NCBI GenBank assembly: GCA_948567375.1
Contig: OX419756.1
Span: 24,344,552 to 24,408,551 of the forward strand
Source of the DNA: Lunularia cruciata
Lineage: Eukaryota; Streptophyta; Marchantiopsida; Lunulariales; Lunulariaceae
Length of the DNA: 64,000 bases
Direction of reading: 5' to 3'
Each line of letters starts with the position of its first letter. The stretch's first letter is position 1. A program made the translations under genes and the position numbers. This document shows, piece by piece, positions 23,606-32,879 of the stretch. The notes beneath the pieces were generated by a model. That model worked only from the letters and a program-made list of their open reading frames with translations, had not been told where the DNA came from and did not search any database.

Positions 23606-24284
23606 TGTGAGCCGGCCTGTCTCTCACTCAGGATGAACCTCTGATGGCTATTATGGTAGCGCACCATGGACTAAGAAGGCAAGGAACCCCAACTCCATCA
23701 TACTCCTCCAAGGCTAACACTCCAAGACTCAAGACATTGCTCACTAGAGAACTCAATGAGAGAGAGATAGTTGCAAATGAAAGGATGATGAGTACCTCCT
23801 CACTCCTTGTTTATATACTTGTGAAATAGTTACGTACCAAAGTTACTAATTACCGTAATAACTCAAGTTACTAGACTAAAAGTCAAGTAAAGTCAAAAAG
23901 TAGAAAGGAATATCCATTCACATGGGCATATTCCCCTTATCTTGACCCAACCACTAAAGCAAGGATTCCTTCACATGGGCTATCCTTGGACTAAAGAAGA
24001 ATCCAAAACAAAAAGGCTTGCGGGCCCAAGAGTTCTCAACTCTTTCCCCAAAGCCAAACACCTAGGAATAATACCAAGTCAACACACTAAAATCCAAAAT
24101 AGTGGTGCTCATCTTTTCTACTTCCTCTAAAGTAAGGTCCCATCTATCTTAGCTATGACTAACTTTAGCTAACCATGACTAATATAGAACCATCCTTTAT
24201 CTCTATATAAATAATATCTCTTAAGTACTTGTAATACCAAGCTAAATATCACAATACCACACACATGCACAAATGGGTGTTACA
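23606..24284 (-). repeat. N2 5' LTR
   Basis: 679 bp; reverse complement starts TGTAACACCC at 24284. Carries the TATA element on the minus strand (about 23810-23817). Followed on the right by gggc (24285-24288), the target duplication, and then D coding sequence. Confidence 0.95.
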
Positions 24285-25400
24285 GGGCATGCAAAGGTCT
24301 TCAGTACTTTGGATCTTCGAGCGGGATATCATCAGTTGCCGATCAGGGAGGAAGATAAGTCCAAGATAGCATTTTGGGCTATTGATCCTCACGGCAAGGA
24401 TGTGTTATATCAGTGGAGGTTCTTACCATTTGGGTTGAAGAATGCTCCCGCTGAGTTCCAAAGGGTCATGGATAGGATCCTAGCTGGATTGGAGTTTGCT
24501 CGGTGCTATATTGATGACATTTTGGTTTATAGCACTACTGTGGAGGAGCATGAGAGACAATTGTTGGAGGTGTTTGAGAGGTTGAGATCTCATGGACTCA
24601 AATTACATCCGGGGAAGTGTAGGTTCTTCCATGAGCAGGTTGAGTATTTGGGTCACACTATCTACTCCGGAGGACTTGGTGTTCAGCAGACCAAGGTGGA
24701 GGCTATTGCACGTATTCCTTGGCCTACGGATGTGAGCAGAGTGCGAGCATTCCTTGGGTTGGTGAACTTCTATCGCCGCTATGTTAGAGGATTTAGTGCC
24801 ATTGCCAAGGCCTTGACGAAGCTGACCAAGCTTACACAGGAGTGGTGTTGGGGAGATGAGCAGGAGAGAGCTTTTGTAGAGCTCAAGGAGAGGTTGACAT
24901 CTGCTCCTATTTTGAGGAGACCGATCAAGGGACGACCATTTCAGGTTCACACTGATTGGAGTATGTTGGGGCTTGGAGCGGTGCTCACCCAACATGATGA
25001 TGAGGAGAAGGAGTTTGTGGTGGCCTATGCTAGTCGCTCCAACAATTCAGCAGAAGCAAAGTATAGTTCATATGAGGGAGAGTGCTTGGCCGCAGTTTGG
25101 GCAGTAGCACATTTCCGATATTACCTGTTTGGTAACCCCTTCACTCTCATCACTGATCATCAGCCGCTGAAGTGGTTGATGGAGTCCGACAAGCTTTCAG
25201 GGAAGCTTGCACGATGGGCTCTGATTTTATAGGAGTATGATTTCATGGTTGTTCACAGACCTGGAGTGGTGAACCGTGATGCAGATGGGTTGAGTAGAAA
25301 CCCATGTCCCAGCCAGCAGGATCAGACCGGAGCACGTTGGCATGGTGAGATAGATGAGGAGATGGTGCCAAGTTGGCATGCATCGACCTTTCTGTGTATA
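24285..25400 (+). pseudogene. D reverse transcriptase (rest) and RNase H
   Basis: Continues the frame broken by N2. RT motifs: STLDLRAGYHQLPI, FLPFGLKNAPAEFQ, CYIDDILVYS (canonical YIDD), VEYLGHTIYSGGL, then FLGLVNFYRRYV. RNase H acidic positions are all present: VHTDWSMLGLGAVL, YEGECLAAVWAV, ITDHQPLKWL and NRDADGLSRNP. A TAG at 25230 sits in WALIL-stop-EYDFM, where related proteins have Q. The YIDD form and framework differ clearly from H and N, so D is a different gypsy lineage from its neighbours. Confidence 0.92.
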
Positions 25401-26400
25401 TTTGCAGAGACTTTGGTGGTATCTCTCTCAGCGCATACAGGAGGAGTTATTTAGGTCACAGATCCAGAGAGTGAAGATATTGGTACAGTTCAGCGAGACA
25501 TTCATGATGATGTCTTAGTGATGGACTATCTTCGCACTGGTGTTGTGGGTGGCACAGTTGGGGCCAAGGAGAGAGACCGTGTTCTTCAGCGAGCCAGACG
25601 GTTCAGATTGGAGGGTAGACACCTTTTGCGTGTATGGGAGGATGGTAGAGTGCGAGTAGTACCACTTCTATCATAGAGACCACAGTTGGTCCATCATGCT
25701 CATGAGGAGCTAGGACATTTTGGAGTAAAGCGTACATATAGCTTACTCCAGAGTCATTATTGGTGGCGCGGTATGCAGACCAAGGTACAGCAGTTTGTTG
25801 CCAGATGTGTGGTTTGTGATTGAGTTAGAGCATCATTCAATGCTCCTACGCCATGGTTACACCCATTACCTATCATGGGATTGGGTTACCGTTGGAGTTT
25901 GGACTTTGCCGGACCTTTACCGCTGACTATGAGACATCATCGGTATGTTTTGGTGATGGTGGAGCACTTCTCCAAGTGGATTGAGTTGGTGGCACTTCCT
26001 GACAAGTCTAGTGAAGGGACAGCTTACTCGTTCCTGGATCAAGTTCTTAGTCATTTTGGTGCACCAGCTGAGGTTTTGACTGATCAGGGTACAAAGTTCT
26101 TGGGAGAGTTTTAGGTCTTGTGTGACAAGGCTTGATTGATCATCGTACTACATCCCGAGATCACCTTGAGGTAGATGGCTTAGCAGAGAGAGTGGTTCAG
26201 ACGGTGAAGAGAGGATTGCGAAAGTATGGTTTGCAGAGAGGCCACTTGGGAGATTGGGATCTCCAGTTACCTTGGTTGGCCATGGGCTATCGGTTTGGCC
26301 GGCAAGCCTCCTTAGCATCCTTCTCTCCATACTTTCTACTCTATGGACGAGATCCAGATTTACCTGCAGCCATTTGTTGAGATGCTACTGTAGTTTTGGA
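25401..26400 (+). pseudogene. D integrase
   Basis: Zinc-binding region: HHAHEELGHFGVKRTY followed by CVVCD. The catalytic triad is visible as WSLDFAGPLPL, LTDQGTKFLGEF and the glutamate in DGLAERVVQTVK. Premature stops are TAG 25452, 25674 and 26112 and TGA 25821 and 26378. One base is missing in the run at 26131-26134 (the frame moves from codons at multiples of three to the +2 frame), between the second and third catalytic residues. Expected role: insertion of the D cDNA. Confidence 0.9.
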
Positions 26401-26938
26401 CTTGGATGACCCCGATGTATGGATGAGCGCATGTTCTCAACGGGCAGAGATCTTTCGAAGAGTGATGCCGATGGCTTTTGAGAACTTGGCAATTGCTCAG
26501 CATAGAGATACTTTATGCTATGCTACCATTCGAGGAGGAGGTTATAGACCCTCGATTTGTTGATTTCATCCAGGCGACTATGTATATCTACAGCAGACAG
26601 CACCGACAACACTTGATGTTTCTACAGGCCGCACTATCTTGACAGTGCGCGAGGTTTTGCCATCAAGAGTCCTTGTGTTAGAAGGACGTGATGGTGTTGT
26701 TTGGAAGGATCATGTGCAGAATTGTGCACCATGCCACCTTCCAAACATTGATGGTACTATGGACCCAAGCTTGGCACTTGTACGTGCAGGCTTGAGGTGT
26801 ATGTTATGTGGCTCTTCTGGTGGAGCTGTTACTATGTTAGTGTGTGATAGCTGTTCGAGAGGATGGCATATGGCATGTATGACTCCTCCCCTCACGGTGG
26901 TTCCTCAAGGACAGTGGTTATGTCCTAGATATACTTGA
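26401..26938 (+). pseudogene. D integrase C-terminus fused to a PHD finger
   Basis: After an integrase tail with the beta-barrel-like HPGDYVYLQQ segment (TGA at 26561 just before it) the chain ends in a PHD-type zinc finger: CMLC near 26799, then CDSC, RGWHMAC, and QWLCPRY. This is C4-H-C3 spacing, with the eighth ligand changed from C to Y (tat for tgt). PHD fingers bind histone H3 tails; at the end of an integrase this occupies the place where chromoviruses have a chromodomain, so a targeting role is a reasonable guess. The final TGA at 26936 could itself be a mutated CGA; the next in-frame stop is TAA near 26990. Confidence 0.8.
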
Positions 26939-27107
26939 CCTATAGCTAGTTCATTCATTATATGGTATAGATTGCAGACAGCCGACTAACGATGGGGCTC
27001 CATAGCACCCGGCCTCATGATCTTTGCCCATTAGAGGGTATACCATATACTTAGAGTAGATGGCTATTTGGAGTTAGAGGGACCTAACCGCCAGCTAGGG
27101 GGGCGAT
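26939..27107 (+). other. D 3' untranslated region and polypurine tract
   Basis: No coding signal recognised. It ends in ctaggggggcgat (27095-27107), a purine tract directly before TGTGGCAC, which is the expected plus-strand priming site and therefore fixes the start of the D 3' LTR at 27108. Confidence 0.7.
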
Positions 27108-27663
27108 TGTGGCACTTTAGAGTCTATGTATGACTTATGTGTGAGTTGTGCTTTTATAGTGTATGATGTTGACTGCGATGTATGTTGTGTATCGATGTAT
27201 ATACGCACGACAGCTATCACGCCATTTGTAGTTCCGCATCTAGATGCTCGGACACTGGAGTTCTAGTAATGGTAGTTAGAAGTATTCTAGCAGTTTCTCA
27301 GGGACTACTTTCCGACGGTTAGATTTTGTGTTTGGGGTACTGACTTCATGGTGGGGCCCACCGTCACTTTGCACCGTTTGCACCGTCAAGTGTGCCGTCA
27401 GCGGGACCGTTAGGGTTTCAAGGCTAGCTCGAGTCTAGGGGTATAGTTTCGAAGGTGAGCTCCAGAGAGCTCACTTCTTTGATGTTGAGCCTTCGAGTTC
27501 TTGGCTATGGTGGACAGAGGCCGGCGAGCGTCACCTGGATTCTCTATGCTTGAGTGGGTGTGGCTTGACTGTAATCAGTGCCCAATTGTTGGCAGTTTAT
27601 AGAGTGACAGATCAATTACTGATCTGAGTTGAGTTGAGTTGAGAGTGTTAAGCAATCTGATTA
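27108..27663 (+). repeat. D complete LTR (U3-R-U5)
   Basis: 556 bp. Starts TGTGGCAC after the purine tract. The first 105 bp (27108-27212) end shortly after a TATA-like element (TATATA, 27198-27203) and recur at 27665-27769; the rest (27217-27663) recurs at 2392-2837. The last bases ca, present in the left LTR, are missing before the next LTR start. Confidence 0.85.
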
Positions 27664-27664
27664 T

Positions 27665-27769
27665 TGTGGCACTTTAGAGTCTATGTATGACTTATGTGTG
27701 AGTTGTGCTTTTATAGTGTATGATGTTGACAGTGATGTATGTTGTGTAGCGATGTATATACGCACGACA
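27665..27769 (+). repeat. D second LTR start (U3 only), tandem to the complete LTR
   Basis: A 105-bp near-copy of 27108-27212 (differences such as gactgcgatg versus gacagtgatg and gtatcgatg versus gtagcgatg). It begins TGTGGCAC one base after the preceding LTR and stops at acgaca, where H resumes. It supplies just the LTR part that is missing from the left end of D. Confidence 0.85.
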
Positions 27770-28634
27770 AGAGGGTAACCAGTTTTTGTCACTGGTTGCA
27801 AAACAATGTAATTCAACTTGAAGGGTACTCCTCCAATGATCGTGGTAATGTTTGATAGCATGCCCAATGGCCGTCTCCTAGTTTGGTCTGCAAACTTCAG
27901 ACTCGGGTTGTGGGTTCAAACGTATGAAACCCGAGTCGATTCGCAGTATCTTTGGTAATGACATTCACACCGGACCCAAAGTCAATGGGTATCGATGTGA
28001 TCATGCACCCTGCAATCTCTGCGTCTACCTCGGGAGATCCCAAATCTTCTTGTTCAATACAATAAATAGCAGGCAAGTCCTTCTTTGACATTGACCTTAC
28101 CTTCTTGAGGGCTGAATTCAGCTGTCTCTTGTACAGCTTGTTATCTTCCCACAATTGCTTGAATGTAACGTTGGCATTTGTGGTGGCCAGATCGGCTACA
28201 ATATCATATTGGGGAACTCTTCCCAATTTGACCGTCTTCATCTTTGGCTTTGGGTCCGAAGTCTCTCCATGTTCCCTCTTGACTTCGGGATGCTTCAAAA
28301 TGGTGACGGGCTTGCTGATGGCCTTAACCCAAGGTTCCTCGGGTTGGCCCACCTCGGCTTGGATCAGACCCTTTACTTCAGATCGGATGTCCGCCAAAAA
28401 AATTGGAGATTTTGTCTTTGTCTCCTCTTCCAAACTCAGTTCCCGAGTCCTGAGTAATGCCTCCTTTAATTCTTTCTGCAAGGCTTTAGCTTTGGCTTTT
28501 GCGAGGATCTTTTCCTCCTTGGCCAAAAGAATAGCTTTTGGGCAAAGTCTCTTCACCTTTTGGTAGGACGACGAAGTCGTACTCAGTTCTTCAGGATCAC
28601 GCTTCTTCTTACTGGAGCGTGTCTCAACCTTCAA
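27770..28634 (-). pseudogene. H protease N-terminal part and upstream linker
   Basis: Minus-strand frame with a Lys/Glu-rich helical linker (EKILAKAKAKALQKELKEAL) and then the protease: SIPIDFGSGVNVITKDTANR, an active-site segment with DFGSG in place of D-S/T-G. A frame change near 27896 separates it from KFADQTRRRPLGMLSNI and TKTGYP, which lead to the D junction. The upstream piece is separated from the knuckle frame by a TAG near 28650. Confidence 0.85.
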
Positions 28635-28876
28635 AATTTCAAGGTCCGGCTATTCCCCTTCTGAGGCCGGACTCCCTTCTTGAGGTCTTTCTTCCTCAAG
28701 AGTAATACAATTTACATTCGTGTCTCCCTTTGGCTGAAGTGCTGCACGCTCAGTGGGGGTTTGTACATACTTTACAGGCGGCTTTGGGTTTGGTGGGTGA
28801 GGGCATTGGTTGCCCGTATGCCCCAATCCTTTACAATTTCTGCATAGAAGAACGTACCCAATTCTTTCGTGCATAG
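28635..28876 (-). pseudogene. H Gag zinc knuckle, 5' truncated
   Basis: Minus-strand frame with CRNCKGLGHTGNQCP (CX2CX4HX4C) near 28800-28850, then a Pro-rich and acidic tail. The rest of Gag upstream is missing: at about 28876 the sequence changes to the plus-strand element C. No LTR of H is present in the window. Confidence 0.8.
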
Positions 28877-29590
28877 TGGAGAATTTTGTGTTTGATTGTG
28901 AACGTTACTTTGAAGTTACCAATCTTCAAGATGAACAAAAACAAATTCTCTTGGCCTCTAGCCAATTAGATGGTATGGCAAAAATTTGGTGGCAATTTTG
29001 AGTGGAGCAAGCAAAACGACAGATTGTTGCACCAATTTTGACATGGGTAGAATTCAAGGATGCAATATTAGGTCGGTTCAAACTATAAATGCCACCCGAG
29101 CCGCACGAGATAAATTGGCGGAGTTGAAGCAAGTTGGCTCAGTAAGGAGCTACATCACATAATTTTAGAACATCATGATGTAGATTCTAGATATACAAGA
29201 AGGTGAAGTTCTAGATCAATTTGTGCAGGGATTGAAGTCACAAACTAAATTGGAGGTGACCATGCAAGAACCACAAAACGTAGAAGAAGCCATGCAATTG
29301 GTTGAGCGCTTTGATTTCTTGGTTGCAACAACTTGGTCTTGACCTCGACCTACACAAGGCCTACCAGTACACTATGCACGGGTGGAAGAACCGGCACCAA
29401 TGGAGATTGATGCTATCCAACAGAGACCACTTGGTATAGCGGATAGAGAAAGATTGTGACAAAATGGAGGTTGTTTTTATTGTCACCAAGTTGGACATCG
29501 CATTGCTGAATGCCCACTTAGGAATGGAAGACCTTGACAAGTTGCCGAGATGGAGTTTGTGAAATAGAATGATCAAGGAAACCAAGAATC
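28877..29590 (+). pseudogene. C Gag fragment with zinc knuckle
   Basis: Begins inside the capsid region (FVFDCERYFEVTNLQDEQKQ, then ASSQLDGMAKIWWQF), the typical chromovirus Gag core, with several stops. The knuckle CFYCHQVGHRIAECP is near 29473-29517. Confidence 0.8.
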
Positions 29591-30049
29591 CTAGTAGGAG
29601 ATTTTGAGCAGCCTATTTGGAGCTTGATTAGTTTGAATGGGATTGAGGGCTTGACCTATGCAAGTTTGCTTTACTTGCAAGGTATGATATCTAATCTAGA
29701 TTGTAGGATTTTGGTTGATTTTAGAAGTTCAAAGAATGTCTATGCAAGTAACAAAGGAATAGGGTATTCCTATCAAGCTAGTGATTGGAAGTAGTTTGAT
29801 GATGGCGGATGGTAGAAAGGGTTCTACATTCTACACCTCGCATCCTGTTACCTTCAAGATTGGGAAGGACTATTTGGAGTGTATGAGATTTGTAGTGGCA
29901 CCTCTACACTTTGATATCATTCTAGGTCTACCTTGGCTTGAACGTCATAAGGTTCAATTTAATTGGACCCAATGACAAATTCAAGTACAACACCAAGGTA
30001 GGAATTTCTGATTAGGTTGTCTGGCATCTCTGAGTAGGACACCTAAGAA
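29591..30049 (+). pseudogene. C protease, decayed
   Basis: The active-site segment reads ILVDFRSSKNV near 29705-29735, so the D-S/T-G signature is lost. The downstream half is well kept: GSTFYTSHPVTFKIGKDYL and FDIILGLPWLERH. Frame changes separate these pieces. Confidence 0.7.
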
Positions 30050-30240
30050 TAGTCAGTCCCAAGATGGGAAGTTTGTTGAGAAGGTAGCCATAGAGCGAAC
30101 CTTGAAGGGAGATGAGTCCCAAGATGGGAAGTTTACCATGAAGGCAACCATGGAGCAAGCTTGGAAGAGAGATGAGTCCCTGAAGTGAAGTTGGTTAGTA
30201 AAGCAGCCATAGAGCAAGCTTTGGAGGAAGATAAGTCTGT
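30050..30240 (+). repeat. Three imperfect ~62-bp tandem units between C protease and RT
   Basis: Units start near 30054, 30115 and 30175 with agtccc-aagatgggaagttt...gcca-agagc-agct-ttg-a; the third is more diverged. They lie in the protease-RT linker. Confidence 0.65.
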
Positions 30241-31670
30241 ATTCGCTGTGTGGATCAAGCCGATTGCACAAGAACAATCTAAGGAGGGCCAAGGGCCTCA
30301 TCAAGCAATGGTTGATTGGATAGTTCAGGAGTTTGCAAACGTGTTTTCAGATGATCTGCCAAAGGGATTACCCTCTGATCAAGGTATGCCCTTCAAGATC
30401 GAGCTATTGCCAGGAAGTACTCCAATGAGTAGACTGATCTATCAACTCTCACCAAAGGAGTTGGAGGAGTTGCGAACAACACTTACAAAGTTGTTGGAGA
30501 AGGACTTCATACAACATAGTACCTCTCCTTGGAGAGCATCAGTACTATTTGTTCCAAAGAAGGATGGAAGACTTCATTTTTGTATTGATTACCATAAGCT
30601 CAATAAGCAAACCGTGAAGAATGCATATTCCTTGCCTCAGATCTATGACTTTCTTGATCAACTAAGTGGAGGACGCTACGTTTCCAAGTTAGATCTTTGT
30701 AGTGGCTATTAGCAAATTCCTATTGATAGAGAAGATGTGCAAAAGACTACCTTTCGCACAAGGTATGGGCATTTCAAGTGGAGAGTTCTACCTTTTGGAC
30801 TCACTAATGCCCCAACAATCTTCATGGATCAGATGCATTGGGTGTTAGATGGACTATTGGATTGGTCCGTGGTGGTGTTCTTGGATGATATCTTAATCTA
30901 TAGTAAGACAGAGGCAGAACACGTGAATCATGTGCAAGAAGTCCTAAGACAACTACGACAATGGAAATTTTACTGCAAGAAGTCAAAGTGTGCCTTTTGG
31001 CAGAAGGAGGTTACCTTCTTGGGTCATAAGATCTCATTAGAGGGGATCAAGATGGAAGAAGAGAAAATAAAGGCCATTATTGATTAGCCTGCCCCAAAGG
31101 ATGCTATAGAAGTACAAGCGTTCAATGGATTGGCTAGTTTTTACCGATGGTTTATCCATTGTTATGCTCATGTGGCTGCATCATTGATTGACCTCTTGGG
31201 AAAGAACTTGAGCTTCTAGTGGACCACCAAGCATGAAGAAGCATTCCAAAAGTTAAAGCATATGGTGTCTTCAAGACCCATTCTTCAACCATATGATCCT
31301 CAAATACCTTGTGTGGTTGATTTTGATACTTCTAACTTTGCAATTGGAGTTGTGTTGCAACAAGAATTCCCATATGGACTACATCCCATTGCCTTTGTGT
31401 CTTGCCAACTAAATACAACTGAAAGAAATTTCTCTACTTGAGATCAAGAACAACTTGCAATGGTATATGCCACCAAGGTATGGAGCCATTATCTCTTGGG
31501 GAAACAAGTGATCATGCAAACTGATCACAAGCCATTGTTGCAGACCTTACACTTGGAACACATGAAGAGTTGATATCGTCGATGGGAAGAGCAATTCCAA
31601 TTGTTTGACATCAAACTTGAGAACAAACTAGGTTGGTTCCATGTCATCCCTGATGCTCTATCACAATGAC
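30241..31670 (+). pseudogene. C reverse transcriptase and RNase H
   Basis: [58 protein letters not shown] (FLDD variant), TFLGHKIS. Connection and RNase H: FNGLASFYRWFI, VVDFDTSNFAIGVVL (D-x-S position kept), DQEQLAMVYA, MQTDHKPL, IPDALSQ. Stops at several points, for example TAG after CSGY and after KAIID. Confidence 0.9.
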
Positions 31671-32879
31671 CTGATTTGAAGTCTCTTCCTCTCATCACAA
31701 CGGCAATTACAATGGTGTCAATTGATCCCAAGGTCCATAAAAAGTTTTGGTCAGCTCTACAACAAGATCCCTTCTTCCAAATGGTACATGGTTGTCTGAC
31801 GGTAGGTGACAAGGAATACAACACCTTCTCCTTCAAGGAAGGCCTTCTATTCCATGCAAACCGGATCTATGTTCCAACCAAAGGTGATCTCCGACTTGTG
31901 TACCTTCAAGAAGCCCATGATCTACCAATAGTTGGTCACATGGGAGTGGACAAGACCTTGGGTACCCTCCAATGCCAATGGTGGTAGCCCAACATGACAC
32001 GAGATGTTTGTGAGTTTGTCCAATCGTGTGAGAGTTGTCAATGCAACAAGGCCAATAACCAAAAGCCGAGTGGACTCCTTCAGCCACTTCCCATTCCAAC
32101 TACTCATTGGGAACATGTGAGCTTAGATCTCATCACCTCCTTGCCCGAGACACAACAAGATCATACAACAATTGTGGTGTTTGTGGATAAGCTTAGTAAG
32201 CAAATCCATTTGGCACCAATGGTTGATATTGTGGATGCTCCAACCTTGGCGCAACTCTACTTTGTCAATTTATTCAAACATCATGGGATGCCATGTGTAC
32301 TCATCTCCGACCATGATCCTTGCTTCACTGGAAAGTTTTGGCAAGCCCTCTTCGAGATACTTGGCACCAAGCTTGCTTTTTACACAGCCTATCATCCTCA
32401 AACTAATAGACAAACTGAACGTGCAAATCACACCTTGGAAGATATGTTGTATGCCTTTGTCAACATACACCATACCAATTGGGATGAATATCTTGCAGCT
32501 GCGGAGTTTGCATATAACAATTTTAAACAAGCAAGCACCGGATTCTCTCCTTTCTTTCTCAATTTTGGCCAAGATCCACTTGTCCCAAATTCTCTTCTTT
32601 CTCCTCTCCCGTCTCAGGTCCCTCATACTTCAACCTTCTTGATCACCATATCCAAGCCTCTCTTTCAAGCCAAATCTCACCTCCTTGTTGCTCAAAATCA
32701 TCAAAAGAAATATGCAGACCACCATCGTCGTGATCTCACCTTCAAAGTTGGTGATAAAGTTATGGTATCCTCTAGTAATCTACCCCTCCCACTTGAGACC
32801 CAAGTTCATAAACTTGCCTCTAATTGGATAGGACCTTTTGATGTCACCTAAATTGTCTCTTGTGTTGCTTATCAACTTG
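31671..32879 (+). pseudogene. C integrase
   Basis: Zinc region HDLPIVGHMGVDKT with CESCQCNKAN; catalytic core VSLDLITSLPET, LISDHDPCFTGKF and YHPQTNRQTERANHT, so D, D and E are all visible. A TAG interrupts QWW-stop-PNM near 31987. The C-terminal GPF/GPY-like segment follows (NWIGPFDV). Confidence 0.9.

Larger units (their letters stand above)
16486..24284 (-). mobile_element. N2: near-intact Ty3/gypsy element inserted in D reverse transcriptase
   Basis: Same family as N1, opposite orientation. Both LTRs are 679 bp and appear almost identical (one difference noted: ctgtaat at 16733 region versus ccgtaat at 23853 region), so it is the youngest insertion in the window. The 4-bp duplication is gggc. 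The only disabling lesions I see in the polyprotein are one missing G in gag and one TGC-to-TGA change at the RNase H start. It could still supply a template for movement by proteins made elsewhere. Confidence 0.95.
2390..27769 (+). mobile_element. D: Ty3/gypsy retrotransposon carrying a DNMT3-like methyltransferase and a PHD finger
   Basis: After subtracting N1 and N2, D is about 9.8 kb. One frame (codons starting at multiples of three in window coordinates) runs from the Gag fragment at 11919 through 16485, resumes at 24285 and continues to a 1-bp deletion near 26132, then to 26938 in the next frame. Domain order is Gag, protease, C5 cytosine methyltransferase, RT, RNase H, integrase, PHD finger. 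A purine tract (27097-27107) precedes the 3' LTR. Fifteen premature stops and the frameshift show this copy is dead. The terminal structure is permuted: the left end starts inside the LTR and the right end carries an extra LTR start. No clean target duplication is visible at the junctions with H. Confidence 0.9.
1..28876 (-). mobile_element. H: Athila/Tat-like Ty3/gypsy retrotransposon, outermost layer, interrupted by D
   Basis: This is the host layer of the nest. Two minus-strand pieces, 27770-28876 and 1-2391, read in order zinc-knuckle Gag, linker, protease, then reverse transcriptase, RNase H and the start of integrase, so they are one element split inside the protease by D. The split can be checked at the protein level: the right piece ends in TKTGYP and the left piece resumes with LLISRPWLYS, which join as a retroviral protease C-terminus. 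The RT carries VFIDDF in place of the usual YVDD and lacks any chromodomain seen so far, as in the Athila/Tat side of plant gypsy elements. The 3' end lies beyond base 1. Its Gag start is cut off at 28876, where element C begins. Confidence 0.85.

Noticed and set aside
12732-26112. Possible stop-codon recoding (TAG read through as Gln) in D
   Set aside because: Three TGA stops and a frameshift are also present, and neighbouring elements in the same genome use TAG as an ordinary lesion, so decay is simpler.
27215-27769. Alternative D LTR phase, starting TATCACG/TGTCACG and ending ACGACA
   Set aside because: It gives TG...CA ends at the H junctions, but the purine tract lies before 27108 and not before 27215, and the left LTR would then lack its 3' part. 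Kept only as the test named in the finding.
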